Below, in pieces: positions 62,394-64,000 of a stretch of DNA of 64,000 nucleotides. The position numbers and the translations under genes are program-made. The notes below the pieces were generated by a model. The model worked only from the letters and a program-made list of their open reading frames with translations. It was not told the DNA's origin and did not search any database. The stretch is from Pseudomaricurvus albidus (GTDB taxonomy: Bacteria > Pseudomonadota > Gammaproteobacteria > Pseudomonadales > Cellvibrionaceae), in contig NZ_JAHKRS010000002.1 in NCBI RefSeq assembly GCF_018863235.1, forward strand, positions 62,001-126,000, read 5' to 3'. The first letter of the stretch is position 1, and every line of letters begins with the position of its first letter.

Positions 62394-64000
62394 TTAGTCC
62401 AGCTTGCTCAGGTCGCGAACTGCTCCCTTGTCAGCACTGGTTGCCAGTAATGCATAGGCTTTCAGTGCGGCACTGACTTTACGAGGTCTGTCTTTTGCTG
62501 GTTTCCAGCCGAGTTTGTCTTGCTCTTCGCGGCGGCGATCAAGCTCTTCAACACTGACCAGGACATCGATGGTGCGGTTAGGAATGTCGATCTTGATGCG
62601 ATCACCGTTACGAACCAGACCAATGGCACCACCCGCAGCGGCTTCAGGAGAAACGTGGCCAATTGACAGGCCAGAAGTACCACCAGAGAAGCGGCCGTCG
62701 GTGAGCAGGGCACAGTCTTTGCCGAGACCTTTGGATTTGATGTAGGACGTTGGATAGAGCATTTCCTGCATGCCGGGACCGCCACGTGGGCCTTCGTAAC
62801 GGACGATGACCACATCACCGGCTTTGACCTTGTCTGCCAGAATATCCGCTACGGCTTCATCCTGAGACTCGGTTACATAGGCGTTGCCCTCGAACACGAG
62901 GATTGAGTCATCGACGCCCGCGGTTTTGACCACACACCCATCAAGCGCAATGTTTCCGCGCAATACCGCGAGGCCACCTTCGCGACTGAACGCATGCTCC
63001 AGAGAGCGAATACAGCCGTTGGTGCGGTCTGCGTCCAGGGTTGGCCAGCGAGTTGCCTGACTAAAGGCCGTCTGTGTGGGGATGCCAGCAGGGCCAGCTT
63101 TATAGAACTCCATAACTTCCGGAGTTGGGCTGCGCATGATGTCCCACTCGTCCAGTGCGTCTTTCATGGTGGCGCTGTGAACCGTGGGCAGATGGGAGTG
63201 AAGCAGACCCGCACGATCCAGTTCACCGAGAATGGCCATGATGCCGCCCGCGCGGTGAACATCTTCAATGTGATACTTCGGAGTATTTGGTGCGACCTTA
63301 CACAGTTGAGGAATTGTCTTCGACAGACGGTCAATATCGTACATGTCGAATTCCACCTCAGCTTCCTGGGCGATGGCCAGCAAATGCAGGATGGTGTTGG
63401 TGGAGCCGCCCATGGCAATGTCCAAAGCGATGCAGTTCTCAAAAGCTTCGAAGGTACCGATAGAGCGGGGCAATACCGTGTAATCGTCCTGCTCGTAGTG
63501 GCGCTTGGCCAGGTCGACGATGGTACGGCCTGCACGCAGGAACAGTTGTTCGCGGTCAGCGTGGGTGGCGACAACGGTACCGTTACCGGGCAGGGCAAGC
63601 CCCAGGGCTTCAGCCAGACAGTTCATGGAGTTGGCAGTGAACATGCCGGAGCAGGAACCGCAGGTAGGGCAGGCGCTGCGCTCAATCTCGGCGACATCTT
63701 CATCGGAAACACTGTCGTCTGCCGCCACTACCATGGCGTCAACCAGGTCCAGCTTGTGCTCGGACAATTTGGTTTTGCCAGCCTCCATAGGGCCACCAGA
63801 AACAAAGATCACAGGAATGTTCAGGCGCATGGCGGCCATCAGCATCCCCGGAGTGATTTTGTCACAGTTGGAAATACACACCAGTGCGTCGGCACAGTGA
63901 GCATTGACCATATATTCCACTGAATCGGCGATGATGTCTCGTGAAGGCAGGCTGTACAGCATGCCATCGTGACCCATGGCAATACCGTCATCAACCGCGA
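62394..64000 (-). CDS. ilvD: Dihydroxy-acid dehydratase (5' end beyond window)
   Basis: About 535 C-terminal codons of a roughly 612-residue enzyme; the frame runs through the right edge, where [20 protein letters not shown] is read. Converts 2,3-dihydroxy acids into 2-oxo acids for isoleucine, valine and leucine. Iron-sulfur cysteines appear in CISNCDK and CPTCGSCSG, giving a [4Fe-4S]-type enzyme. [20 protein letters not shown] is intact near the end. Works downstream of ilvA, which lies at the other end of the window. Confidence 0.96.
   Translation of the reverse strand, partial: AVDDGIAMGHDGMLYSLPSRDIIADSVEYMVNAHCADALVCISNCDKITPGMLMAAMRLNIPVIFVSGGPMEAGKTKLSEHKLDLVDAMVVAADDSVSDEDVAEIERSACPTCGSCSGMFTANSMNCLAEALGLALPGNGTVVATHADREQLFLRAGRTIVDLAKRHYEQDDYTVLPRSIGTFEAFENCIALDIAMGGSTNTILHLLAIAQEAEVEFDMYDIDRLSKTIPQLCKVAPNTPKYHIEDVHRAGGIMAILGELDRAGLLHSHLPTVHSATMKDALDEWDIMRSPTPEVMEFYKAGPAGIPTQTAFSQATRWPTLDADRTNGCIRSLEHAFSREGGLAVLRGNIALDGCVVKTAGVDDSILVFEGNAYVTESQDEAVADILADKVKAGDVVIVRYEGPRGGPGMQEMLYPTSYIKSKGLGKDCALLTDGRFSGGTSGLSIGHVSPEAAAGGAIGLVRNGDRIKIDIPNRTIDVLVSVEELDRRREEQDKLGWKPAKDRPRKVSAALKAYALLATSADKGAVRDLSKLD

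Overview
This window reads as a contiguous piece of a gammaproteobacterial chromosome. The content (a Crc homologue next to pyrE, ptsP with a GAF domain, a TonB2-type energy locus, Vibrio-like ThyA, cold-shock gene with a long leader) and the order rpiA-ilvA and HAD phosphatase-rppH-ptsP-TSUP-lgt-thyA-folA, remembered from Pseudomonas chromosomes, suggest a free-living marine or soil bacterium of the Pseudomonas/Cellvibrio side of the class. This placement is inference; no 16S rRNA is present. No insertion sequence, prophage, integrase or CRISPR array was seen.

Layout. 1-4.9 kb: quinone synthesis (ubiJ partial, ubiE), rpiA, ilvA, a tiny membrane peptide gene and an unknown small gene. 5.0-15.6 kb: the most distinctive block. 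A minus-strand operon encodes a DUF1445 protein, the three subunits of 5-oxoprolinase (pxpA, pxpB, pxpC), a DUF4392 protein and a LysR regulator, followed by a D-amino-acid aminotransferase-like gene and alanine racemase. Divergent from it are pepQ and an NhaC-family transporter. DUF1445 and DUF4392 are the two halves of mammalian D-glutamate cyclase (DGLUCY), so the block looks like a D-glutamate / 5-oxoproline salvage locus: D-Glu to 5-oxoproline to glutamate. A TTATCA-N7-TGATAA operator candidate sits in the shared promoter region.

15.6-21.7 kb: a thiol-isomerase-like protein, a decayed short-chain dehydrogenase, an HxlR regulator with a paired direct-repeat operator, tRNA-Arg(CCG) followed by a duplicated hairpin-rich element, cytochrome c5, crc, pyrE, a DUF4124-like coiled-coil protein and a MAPEG protein. 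21.7-26.1 kb: a two-gene RND efflux operon. 26.4-33.2 kb: tex, an EVE-domain gene, a ChaN-like gene, CBS and SpoIIAA-like proteins, a zinc-type dehydrogenase-like protein and a cold-shock gene. 33.3-38.5 kb: an alanine/Na+ symporter, an aldehyde dehydrogenase and a MocR regulator, with two NtrC-like palindromes 30 bp apart between symporter and dehydrogenase.

38.6-48.6 kb: an acidic-tailed unknown protein, gshA, acpH, a DUF4136 lipoprotein, a 10-bp tandem repeat, rlmI, an imelysin-like lipoprotein, a HAD phosphatase, rppH and ptsP. 48.6-56 kb: mepK-like and ldtD-like genes for 3-3 peptidoglycan cross-links, a TANGO2/NRDE protein, a TSUP exporter, lgt, thyA and folA. 56.2-61.4 kb: a six-gene TonB2-type operon (DUF3450, long ExbB/TtpC, ExbB, ExbD, TonB, TPR protein). 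61.5-64 kb: a Crp/Fnr regulator and ilvD, cut by the right edge.

Coordinates of motifs were read by eye; no alignment, folding or database search was run.
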